Assembly (NCBI RefSeq): GCF_932294415.1
Contig: NC_065543.1
Location: 44,104,277 to 44,168,276 of the forward strand
Direction: 5' to 3'
DNA length: 64,000 nucleotides
From: Quercus robur
Lineage: Eukaryota; Streptophyta; Magnoliopsida; Fagales; Fagaceae
The notes under the pieces were generated by a model. It searched no databases and had not been told where the DNA came from. It worked only from the letters and a program-made list of their open reading frames with translations. The position numbers were made by a program, and so were the translations under genes. Below are positions 34,801 to 43,970 of this stretch, one piece after another; positions within the stretch are counted from its first letter, which is position 1, and every line of letters begins with the position of its first letter.

Positions 34801-35181
34801 CCGCCATCCTTTAATCTCAGTCCTGATTTCAGTCAGACCCCTCCTGTCATGTACACTCAATCCCCCTCATACAGCATTGGTCATATAGACCATGTACCAC
34901 CCCATAGTCACTCCATGTCATTCATGCCCACTCCTGGACTGCATATAGATCCCATGACTATAGGCCTCACTCATATTTCATCTGTTACACCATCCTCCCC
35001 CGCAATTGTAGGATCTTCAGTTGTTGGGAGTCAAGCAAAACAGCCAAATGTGCATCTTGAAAATGAGCAAGTAGTTGGGTTACAGTCACCTCCACAAGGT
35101 CAACCTAAATGCACAACAAAAGCACCTCCTTGTGAGACAGGTGGTCACAAAGCAAGACACAAGACTGGCCCCATAATATGA
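31849..35181 (+). pseudogene. Plant mobile domain (PMD/MAIL-like) gene remnant
   Basis: PMD genes are carried by plant transposons and gave rise to host MAIN/MAIL genes that act in silencing and meristem maintenance (family knowledge). Exon-like pieces in order: DEFGPGPIEDSVLRFVKEH at about 31858; MVDDCIIDIVKRVGLEGLHR through VERWRPKTHTFHLPHGETTI and DMEVLLGIPIDGES at 32609-32944; a broken stretch to a donor-like GTAAGT at 33305; WQPYEIELARLPVFCVARRD, VPLVCFWLVKKH and VVRQFGMVQEIAPNVDTDEA at 33870-34150; FDWYSRVT; then a Pro-rich tail (34543-35181) with repeated PEIP units. Several in-frame stops and frame changes mean no full protein is made. No transposase is visible in the element. Confidence 0.75.
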
Positions 35182-37480
35182 CAAGTCATTTAATGTAATG
35201 AATATTGAGTAACTGCTTTTATGGTTGATATTAGAATTCATGTAACCCATTGTTTGGTTGTAATTCCATCTTTGCAGCAATGCGAGGAGCCTCATCAAGG
35301 AGAAGCAGCACCCCCTCCCCTACATACGAGACACTATACGAGACAGCATAAGCGTAAAATGCATTAGGATTAGCACCCCATCTGAATGTGTATGTGAATT
35401 TTGTTATTGAGTTTTCAATTTGTTTATTTTAGGCTATATGTAATATATTGGATGACTTTGACCTTCTGACCATCATAATGGGAGAGGGGCCTTTGGAGAG
35501 GTTAGAGATGTGGATATTTTATAAACTACATACAAGCTTCGTTGTCAAGATCTTTCCCAAAACAGTCCTCGTGTTCATCTTCAACTACTGGAACTGTAAA
35601 GGATTCACCTCGATGTGTACAAAATTGATCTTCATATCTATTTCCAAGTTTGCTCTCAATTGTTGTTGGTGTCTCTTGAAAAGGGGGTGTATAGCCTCCC
35701 AATGTGGTGCATCAATCATCTAGGACTGCAAACTGTAGAGATGTAGTTGTTTGTACAATTTCCTCTACACCGACTTCCGCATGCGGCTCCAAAGTGACGT
35801 ACAACTCAAAATTTGCTACTTGTTCCCATTTTTTGCATCTTACTAAACATGAATTTCACATGTTTGTCCTCTGCTATCGCCATATATTTGTAATTAATGC
35901 ATTGATTGAGGACTTCATGTGGAGAACGGAAAGTAATATGTATGTTATGCAAAGCAGGGTTCACTTACAACTCTTCCATAATTTTTACTTTCAAATCATT
36001 TAGGGTCTTTAGCTTACAACATATCATCATATAGTAGCATTGGATACTCGGACCTTGAAATGAGAATCCGTCATAAGGGTTGACATTGCTAAGGGGTCCA
36101 CTGTAGTATATATTTATATGGATCATTGTCAACCTATAGATCATCAAGTGCAATGGTGTTAGTGACAAATTTATAACACTCAATCAACATCAATCACAAA
36201 ACTTTGCGTATGAAATGCCAACAATACTAACCTCAACCAAATTTGCATATACTCACCTCAGGTCACATACAAAAATAGTCATTACCAATTTCATATTCTT
36301 TTAAAATTCCAAATCATTCTAGGGGCATGACTTTCAAAACCCATTCAAATAAGTTATGATGAACAAAAAAATTATATACCAACCAGTTATCCATTGAAAT
36401 CTCTGTTACAAATCTTAAATAAATATATCTTGAAATAATTTATGGTAAAAAGACTACAAATACTATCTTAGGTATCAAACTCATAATCCATTTCATATCC
36501 ATGATAAAGACCTAAAAGTACTAAATATTCCTAACAATTGATCACAATATTTAGTACTAAATGTTCCCAATAATTAATCATAATATTAATTTTTAAAAAA
36601 AAACTTAGCATATTATCACAATATTTACACTAACAAACAAAACAAAACAAATATTCCCATATGTTATAATAACATAATTAATCACAATATTTGGTACTAA
36701 ATATTCCCAATAATCACAATATTAATTTTTTTTAAAAAAACTTAGCAAATAATTTAATCACAATATTTACACTAACAAAAAAAAAAAAAAAATTCCCAAT
36801 ATGTTGTAATTTAATCACAATATTTAGTACTAAATATTCCCAATAATTAATCATAATATTACTAGTCGTTATAGATATTTTTTCTTAAGTAGATTCATGA
36901 TCTTATATAAATGTGTCCAAATATTCAGACATTGGTTTGGCGGTAAGTAATCAAGTTCATCATTCAATTGAGCACTAATGTCAAAACTCAAATAGCTTCA
37001 CTTGTCATGATTAAATGCAAGCTATCAAAATAAAAGGACTGAACAAAACCAATTTCAAGATATTACTAGTTTTTTGGACATAACATGAGTAATTTGAGGG
37101 TGATTACACTTTTTATAATTAATCATAATATTAATTTCAAAACAAAAAAACTAGCAAATAATCACAATATACTAACAAATAAACTAATCACAATTTACTA
37201 ACAAATAAATTAATCACAATATTTACACTAACAAAAAAATAAATAAATAAATAACTTTTCCTAATATGTTCTAAATTTTACTTTAAAAAAAACTAGCAAA
37301 TAATCACAATATTGTAAAAACGTTACCTGAGATAAGTGTTGTGTGAGATGAGTGTTGTGTGAGACAGTTTAGGAAAGTTGTGAGTGAAGAGAATATACTA
37401 AGAGCTGAAGAGACAGGTAAGGAGGAAAATAGGTCCCAGCTGGGACCCACGGCAACACGTGGAGGGCTGGGGACCATTCA
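35182..37480. other. AT-rich inner part of the PMD element
   Basis: No gene is supported. From 36535 to 37310 a unit with AATCACAATATTT, TAGTACTAAATATTCCCA and AACTTAGCAAATAAT recurs about every 140 bp in diverged copies. The mirrored terminal repeat begins at about 37330. Confidence 0.5.
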
Positions 37481-37973
37481 TAGAAATCGAGTCCAGTAGG
37501 CTTGATTTCCAACTCAGTATCCACGTGACCAAAAACTATTGATGTTGTGGGATGAGACTAGTAAATCGAGTCTAGTAGACTCGATTTCTATGAACAAAAA
37601 CCGAGTCCATCGGACTCGATTTCTATGTACAAAAACCGAGTTCAATGAACTCGATTTCTGGGTGTATGTGGACACTTTGTCCACCTTAGTTGCTGGCAAA
37701 ATAGGAAACTCGAGAACAATATACTCAATTTATAACCCGGAAATCGAGTCCTCTGGACTCAAATTGTTAGAAACCAAATATGTTTGAAATGTTGCCTAAC
37801 TAATAATATAGTTTGGGTTTTATAGTTATTTTTTAAAAAAACCCCAATTTACTCCCTAAACTAATAGAATAAAAGCATGTGAGATGCACGTGTCCTTAAA
37901 AACTAACTAAACCACACACTCGATAGAAAGCTGTGTGAGGAGAGACTAGAGATCTGACCAACAGAGAAAAGAG

Positions 37974-38711
37974 GAATTTTTTTTTCTAAATAACAATAAA
38001 TATTAAAAAATTTAGTTAGTTGTCACGTTTCAAAATAATATTGAAAACTAGCATCTCGAGTGTCTGAAACTCGAGTTTTTAAGTCTCGGTTTGCATGTGG
38101 TGGTAACTGAGGTGGAGGTAAAATCCACGTGGAACTCGAGTTTGTAAGGGTCGAGTTCTACTTTTTAAGACTCAAGTTTTAAAAACTCGAGTTTTACCAT
38201 ATGATTTTCCTTTTTCTTCCTCACGTTCTTCTGACCCAGCGTTGTTCTTCTTTGTTCTTCGACACTGCAGATCGTCCTCTTCAGATCGGAGCTCCAGCGT
38301 TCATCAAATCGTTGTTCTTCGACACTGCAGATCGTCCTCTTTAGATCAGAGCTCCAACGTTCATCAGATCGTCGACGCTGCACATCGTTCCTCTTCAGAT
38401 CGGAGCTCCATCGTTCCTCTTCAGTTCTTCCTCTGTTCTCTGTTCTTCGTCAGATCGTACTTTGTGTTTTTAGGTATCAAAATCGAGTCTTAGAGACTCG
38501 GTTTTGCTTTTTAGAACTCGAGTCTATAAGACTCGAGATCTATCTGGCAAAAACTGACCAAATCAGCCAATGGAATTCGAGTATTTGAGGGTCGATATTT
38601 AGAACGCATCTCGACCCTTTTAAACTCGAGATGCTAGTTTGCAGTTTTATTTCTACGCATGTCAACTTATTATATTATTTCCCTCACCACCGTTATTCTG
38701 CACATTCCCTC
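37974..38711. mobile_element. Short MULE-type element with CGAG-box ends, nested in E2
   Basis: This 738-bp element is flanked by an exact 10-bp direct repeat GAGAAAAGAG (37964-37973, 38712-38721). Its inverted ends are imperfect at the tips but strong inside: AACTAGCATCTCGAG near 38047 mirrors CTCGAGATGCTAGTTT near 38625. Further AACTCGAG/CTCGAGTT boxes lie between. A middle part (38220-38460) holds three copies of a unit with GATCGTCCTCTTCAGATC/GGAGCTCCA. E1 lacks this insertion at the homologous place. Confidence 0.7.
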
Positions 38712-39755
38712 GAGAAAAGAGAGAGAGAGGCGATAAAACTAGAGCCACCTCAAAGAGTCTTCCGGTCGTCTCGCCACCCTTGTACTTGCGGCATTTTGGT
38801 AGTTTAGCCATGCCGTTCACCACCCACCACCTGGTTTTTTTTTTTCCCCTCTTACGTATTGCTCTTTAAATCCACAAAGAACTTTTTTTCCATCTCCATG
38901 TACGAATTTCTATAGTGGAAATTATTTGTTTGGTTTAATTTTTGGGTTGGGTCTCTGTGATTTTTTTTTTTTCCTCCATATGCCATTCACTGGCTGTTCG
39001 ATTAAATGCCTGAGAGACATATGACTACTGCTCTAATGGTTTAACCAATGAAGCCTGAAACTGGCTACATGCATCAGTGGGTGTGCAAAATATGCGCCTA
39101 ATGTCAATGCTGTAATTGTCAAATATGGAACTCTAATAATTTTTTATAGTAATCTTACTTCCATAGATTAATTTTTTACCATGGAAAAAGGAATCAGTCG
39201 ACGACATTATGCATCCTTCAAACCAGACTTGATAAATGCCAAAACGTGTACTCAGAGTTGGGTCTCTACTGAACTCAAGTTCATGGTTGAACTTCTCTGG
39301 GTTTTGGGGAAATGCAGGAAGACTTCAAATTGGTAGACGAATGAATTCAGTATTGAGTGCATTTGGCTCATGTGGCTGATACTTTTTTTTGTTACTTTTC
39401 CTGAAAGGTTTACTTTCCCTACGAATTGCATATGTACTATAGCTTCTCAGTGTATTTCCATATTGGCATCCTATTATGTACTGTAACTTCTCAGTTTATT
39501 ATTCCTTAGTGGTATCCTATTCACATTTTGGTGTTGTACTCCAATGTAGTAGCTTTAGAATCACAGCATTGTATTCTATGTTTTATCTTCTGCCTGACAG
39601 CAGTGTTTTTACAGTCTTATACGTCCACAAAATATTTTTTAAATTACTGCTATTATTTATTTGATTTTGTACATTTCTAAATTGTTGCTGTTATCTGCAG
39701 AGATTTCTGAATGTCTTTACATAGTCACAGCCGAGTCTTTCATAATGGCTGAGGC

Positions 39756-40076
39756 GTGATTAATAATCAAGTGGTAACACAACATGTACCCATCATATAT
39801 GATCTTGAGAGGATAAAAAGCAAGGTTGTACATTGCATTTCTCATTGGAATGGAGGGTCCAAATATGAGGTGAAGTATATTTTTGGTGGAAGATATGTGG
39901 TGGACTTGAATGAGAGGACTTGTGATTGTGGGAGATGGGGATTGAGTGGAATCCCATGTTTTCATGCTGCTTCTGCAATAATTGAGAATGGAGAGCAACT
40001 TGAGACTTATGTAGACAACACTAGTGGAAGCAAAAAGAATAAAGGAAAGGCTAAGATTCTAGTGGTAGCAAGATAA
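39756..40076 (+). pseudogene. MULE transposase C-terminal SWIM-domain exon (E2)
   Basis: The plus strand encodes SKYEVKYIFGGRYVVDLNER, then TCDCGRWGLSGIPCFHAASAII. This is a complete SWIM zinc finger (C-D-C ... C-F-H) of MURA-type transposases, which helps DNA binding. A short Ser/Lys tail follows (TSGSKKNKGKAKI). The DDE catalytic core that should precede it is not in the element, so this is a fragment. It faces the small ORF on the other strand at 41155-41500. Confidence 0.75.
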
Positions 40077-41139
40077 AAAATTTTTTAGTTCAATATTTTG
40101 TTTACAAATGGAGCCGGTATACTTTTGTTTTTCAATATTGCTAGAAAAGTGTAATTATTGATTCATTAAGTGTTATTTTTTAGCAAACAATATACTATTT
40201 GTAAACGCTCATTCTTATTTCAATCCATAGGAGATTGAGACATATTCAGTTTTTGGTGTTTATGGTATGATATTCGTTCATTACAAATTTGAATTACTCT
40301 AATAACAAGATTTATTTATTTATTTTTTATAGGGATGTAAGGAATTAAAATTTTTTTTTTGTTTTTTATTTATTTATAATAAAGAAATTAAAGAGCCTTA
40401 GAGTTATTGCATAAAGTTCAATTCGGACAAGGACTTCATCATCCTTTATTCCAATGCAAAAACAAGGGCTTCAAATTTGTTTTAAATTATCTCACATTCT
40501 CAGGCTGTCCATCAATCGAGCATGCAAGGCTTAAACCTGGTTAGCAAGTAAAGTCTTAAGCCAAAAAATATTATTTAATAATTGATATCAAAGCTGTAAG
40601 GATTCAAATTGTCTTTGGGAAGATGATTAACAGATAATTAAAATTAATTAGATTCACATGCCACTCTCAAATCTTGTGTCCCCATGCATTTAAAAAACTT
40701 GAATGCTTTTCTTTGAGGGACACCCCAATATATTTATTCCTACTCTATGAAAAGAAATAATTAAGTTACATAGCCTGCCACCATTCAATCATTCATAAAA
40801 ATTGCTCTGCTTGCATGATTACACGTAAATAATAACATGCTCACCTGAAAGTTACATGAAACTATATAAAAGTGGCAATTGGGCAAAAGAATATTAAATT
40901 CTTCGTAATTTTAAGACCAAATCAAGAAAATAGAAAAGTCTTAAAGAAATTGATACGTATATTTACAATATTCAGAATTTACATGAGGCAAGGAGTATAA
41001 AGTACAGTATGTTTTAAGTACAAAAATAGACTTTTATAACTAAGCCTCAAAGTTCACAGGGTACAAAAACCAGCAAGTTCACAAAGAACATAAGTACATC
41101 ACTAAATTATCAACTCCTAACTCCTAATGCTCCTTAATC

Positions 41140-41496
41140 TCTTTAATATCTTGTTCAATACGATTTTAGTAATGTAGAATCTAATATAGTCTGCTGCAGG
41201 AGATCCATCATATCAAATAATGTAGGTTGTGCAGCACTGGATGTAGACGGTTTGGATTTAATAGCCATAGCATCTGCAATCTCATCAATATCTCGATCTA
41301 AATAATCACCAGAATCAAAGACGGTGTGGCTTGAAAGTTTTACACGAGATGAACTGAGCTGAAGTGTACTACTCCCAATGGCAGATAAGGGCTTCACTAG
41401 AGTAGCCTAAGCACTGGATGTAGACAATTTTGAGGGTGGTACATTTAGCATAGAAGGTGGATTTGCAGGGAGAAAAAGTAGACATTCATACATGGC
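41140..41496 (-). pseudogene. Small second ORF of the MULE (E2 copy)
   Basis: On the minus strand this segment matches the E1 ORF at 20583-21008: an ATG-like start near 41496, a stop (TAG) at the homologous codon after TSSA, then KPLSAIGSSTLQLSSS, DSGDYLDRDIDEIADAMA and SAAQPTLFDMMDLLQQ. A small deletion relative to E1 then shifts the frame (TILDSTLLKSY), before the LNRIEQDIKEIKE part. The family is unknown. It is convergent with the SWIM exon. Confidence 0.5.
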
Positions 41497-42597
41497 TACA
41501 ATACAAAATTAACAAGAAGATTAATTGAAAGAGTCAAAGAGCTGGGGAAAAAAAAAACAATATAGAAATAGGGAAAAAATACACTGAACTCCTTGTCCAT
41601 AAGCTAAAATATTCCCTTAAAGCTAGTATTTTTACCAGTCTACTTATTTAAATAAAACAATATGAAGAATATAATTCATTGCAAATGGTCAATAAAGAGT
41701 TAAATGATTAGCAGCTAGATTGCCAACACATCAAACAATATACACACCATGCTGAAAAATCACCTATCAGCAAGCTCGCTAAATTGCAATCTAAATTGTG
41801 TTTTCCTTCTCTCTTGTTCCACCAGCTGAAAAGAGACTAGAAAGGAAGAAAATGAGTTAGCAATTGAAGACGTTGAAAATTAAAATGAAGTCTTTAGCCC
41901 ACAAAAGTTACTAGAAATACATCAAAATAAACTTAAATGCAGTAAAAGGACAATTCCTCTCTTCTTGAATGAGGTCTCCAAATAGAATACAACATAAATT
42001 TTAGCATGTAGCCCAGATTCTATAAATAATTATTACAGTTTTGAAAAGACACCTAAATATGCATTTCTTGCTTTTGGAGTGTGTAGAATATTTCAACCTT
42101 GAACTAGTCCTAACTTTTTAGATCCAATCCTGAACAACACTCAATGACCTCGAAGGTGGAATCTAATTTTAACAACTTGGAATTGAGTTCTTAAAATAAT
42201 GCATCTGTCTTATGATCTGCAAAATTGACGCAAAATAATCTAAAACAATTATTCTAGCCAATACTAAGTGTGAGGAAGCAGCCACCATGTCCTCTAAAGT
42301 CTAAGATAATGCAGTAGCCATATCTCACACAGGCATTTCATCAAATAGCTGTATAGCATACTCAAAAGTAATAATAAAATACACATTCACTAGATCACTG
42401 GCCACATAAGCATCAATTGCAAAACAATATAAAGAATATAATTCATTCATCTGATATATATAGTAATTTCAAGCCCCAAATTTAATGTTTGTTTCATTTG
42501 TAAAGTCCATTAATTTCTATGAAACAAACAAAGCAGAAACCTTGCCCCAAAAACTAAACCAAACCAAGAAATTTGCACATGGAGATCAAAAAAATAA

Positions 42598-43182
42598 GGC
42601 CAAAATGGGAAATTAACCTTGATTTTCAAACATTATAATTAGTAAGCTACGTTTTCAAACTATATTTTTTACTAGTATCTCAAGTCTTAAAGACTCGATT
42701 TTGGCCTATAAATCGAGTCTCAAATACTCGATTTCCATGGTCTGATCCCATCTGATGTGACATTTTTTCCACGTGGCGTTCACTTGGAAATCGAGTCTCT
42801 AAGACTCAATTTATAAACCAAAAAAATTTTAAGTCTCAAGTCTCTCAGCCATTCCCAGAAATACCCAAAAAAAAAAAAAAAATTAAGAAATCCAAGAAAT
42901 GCAACAATCCAGCACAATCAAATTAGAGACACACCAGAAACACAATAATCCAGCATATTCAGATCAAAGACACAACAATCTCAGCACAATCAGATCATAG
43001 AGAGAAAGATCTAGAGACCCAGATTAGATAGGAGAGAGAGAGGCCGCGCTGCTTAGGGTCGGGTTGCCCAGGGCAGCGCGGCCTGGGACCATGGGTGGGT
43101 GGGTTTCAAGTCGACGTGGGTGGCTTCAACTCGAGTGGATGGCTTCAGATCTTGAGCTTGCATCTCCATTTCTTCTTCTTAT

Positions 43183-43213
<31 letters not shown>

Positions 43214-43509
43214 TTTTCTTTCTTTATGTGTTTTTGCTGTTTCTGCATTTTGGGTCTTCTGAGTATGAATGATTGTAATTATTTTTGGGTTATAAATCGA
43301 GTCTTAGAGACTCGATTTCCAGGTAGACACCACGTGGAAAAAATACCACATCAGACGTTATCAACCTATGAAAATCGAGTCTCAAAAACTCAATTTATAG
43401 GCCCTAAATCGAGTCTCTTAAACTTGAGATGTTAGTAAAAAATATAGTTTGAAAACGTGGCCTACTAATTATAATGTTTGAAAATCAGGGTTAATTTCCC
43501 ATTTTGACC
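42598..43509. mobile_element. Short MULE-type element with GACTCGAT-box ends, nested in the E2 right terminal repeat
   Basis: This 912-bp element has tips GGCCAAAATGGGAAATTAAC and (reverse complement) GGTCAAAATGGGAAATTAAC, and about 90-bp inverted ends (TTTTCAAACTATATTTTTTA mirrored). Flanks AAAAAATAA (42589-42597) and GAAAAATAA (43510-43518) are a 9-bp duplication with one difference. E1 preserves the empty site (GATCAGAAAAATAAAGAG when reverse-complemented). AAATCGAGTCT/AGACTCGATTT boxes repeat near both ends. The centre holds a (CT)n run at 43185-43208. There is no coding signal. Confidence 0.8.
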
Positions 43510-43719
43510 GAAAAATAAAGAGTTCTTTGTGGATTTAAACTTAGGGAAAGAATGAAAGAAAAAAAAAATACGAGGTGCTGGGTATTGAACGGTGCGGCAG
43601 AACCACCAAGGCACTGCCGGGACAAGGGCGGCGAGATGGCAAAGAGAAACTTTACAGTGGCTCTGGTTCTATTGCCTCTCTCTCTCTCTCTCTTCTGCCG
43701 GTCTGAGGTCTCTCCTCTT

Positions 43720-43759
<40 letters not shown>

Positions 43760-43961
43760 CTACCGTGCGATTGAATTTGTTTTGTAAGGAAGTGGGGAAC
43801 ACGTGCATCTCACATGCTTATTCTGTTAGTGTTTTTACGTTAGACTACAGTACTGATTTGACAAGTATTTATAGTTTAAGGAATAAATTTGCTAATATAA
43901 TAGTTCATGGCCTGTTTTGGCCGGTGGTTGGAAGTTTAGGAAGTGTGTGGGCATTTTTTCC

Positions 43962-43970
43962 TGGTATTTA
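43962..43970. repeat. Right 9-bp target duplication of the composite MULE
   Basis: TGGTATTTA follows the last base of the E2 terminal repeat, identical and in the same orientation as 17517-17525. Confidence 0.65.

Larger units (their letters stand above)
30618..37843 (+). mobile_element. PMD-gene-carrying MULE nested in the E2 left terminal repeat
   Basis: This 7226-bp element has tips GGTTTTTTTTAAAA and (reverse complement) GGTTTTTTTAAAA, followed on both sides by ATAACTATAAAACCCAAAC, the CCAGAGGACTCGA box and TTTGCCAGCA. The inverted repeats extend at least 300 bp. The flanks CCAATTTATT (30608-30617) and CCAATTTACT (37844-37853) are a 10-bp target duplication with one difference. The paired MULE ends show the uninterrupted text (CAAATTTATTCC). 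Inside is a decayed plant-mobile-domain gene, then AT-rich repeats (36535-36870 and 37117-37310, with ATCACAATATTTA). Confidence 0.75.
17526..43961. mobile_element. Candidate composite Mutator-like macrotransposon carrying a BAHD gene
   Basis: The left tip GGGAAAATTGTCCACA and the reverse-complemented right tip GGAAAAAATGCCCACA are homologous and continue as matching text for hundreds of bases. Both tips are abutted by the same 9-bp direct repeat TGGTATTTA, the target-duplication length of Mutator-like elements. The third end of the same family, at 30539, lacks this flank (AAAATATAA). The interval holds E1 (17526-24751), the BAHD gene (24890-28138), a Helitron end and E2 (30539-43961) with nested elements. 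The simplest reading is that the outer ends of two inverted MULEs acted together and moved 26.4 kb as a unit. A chance 9-mer match, or later rearrangement of one element, is possible but less likely. Confidence 0.55.
30539..43961 (+). mobile_element. MULE E2, two terminal repeats, internally deleted, with nested insertions
   Basis: The left terminal repeat starts GGAAAAATGCCCATATAC at 30539, is split by the PMD element, resumes at about 37854, is split again by the element at 37974-38711, and continues to about 39040. The right terminal repeat runs inward from 43961 and is split by the element at 42598-43509. Between them are the SWIM-domain exon (+) and the small second ORF (-). The catalytic core of the transposase is absent, so the copy is non-autonomous. 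The flanks of its own two ends do not match each other (AAAATATAA against TGGTATTTA). Confidence 0.7.
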
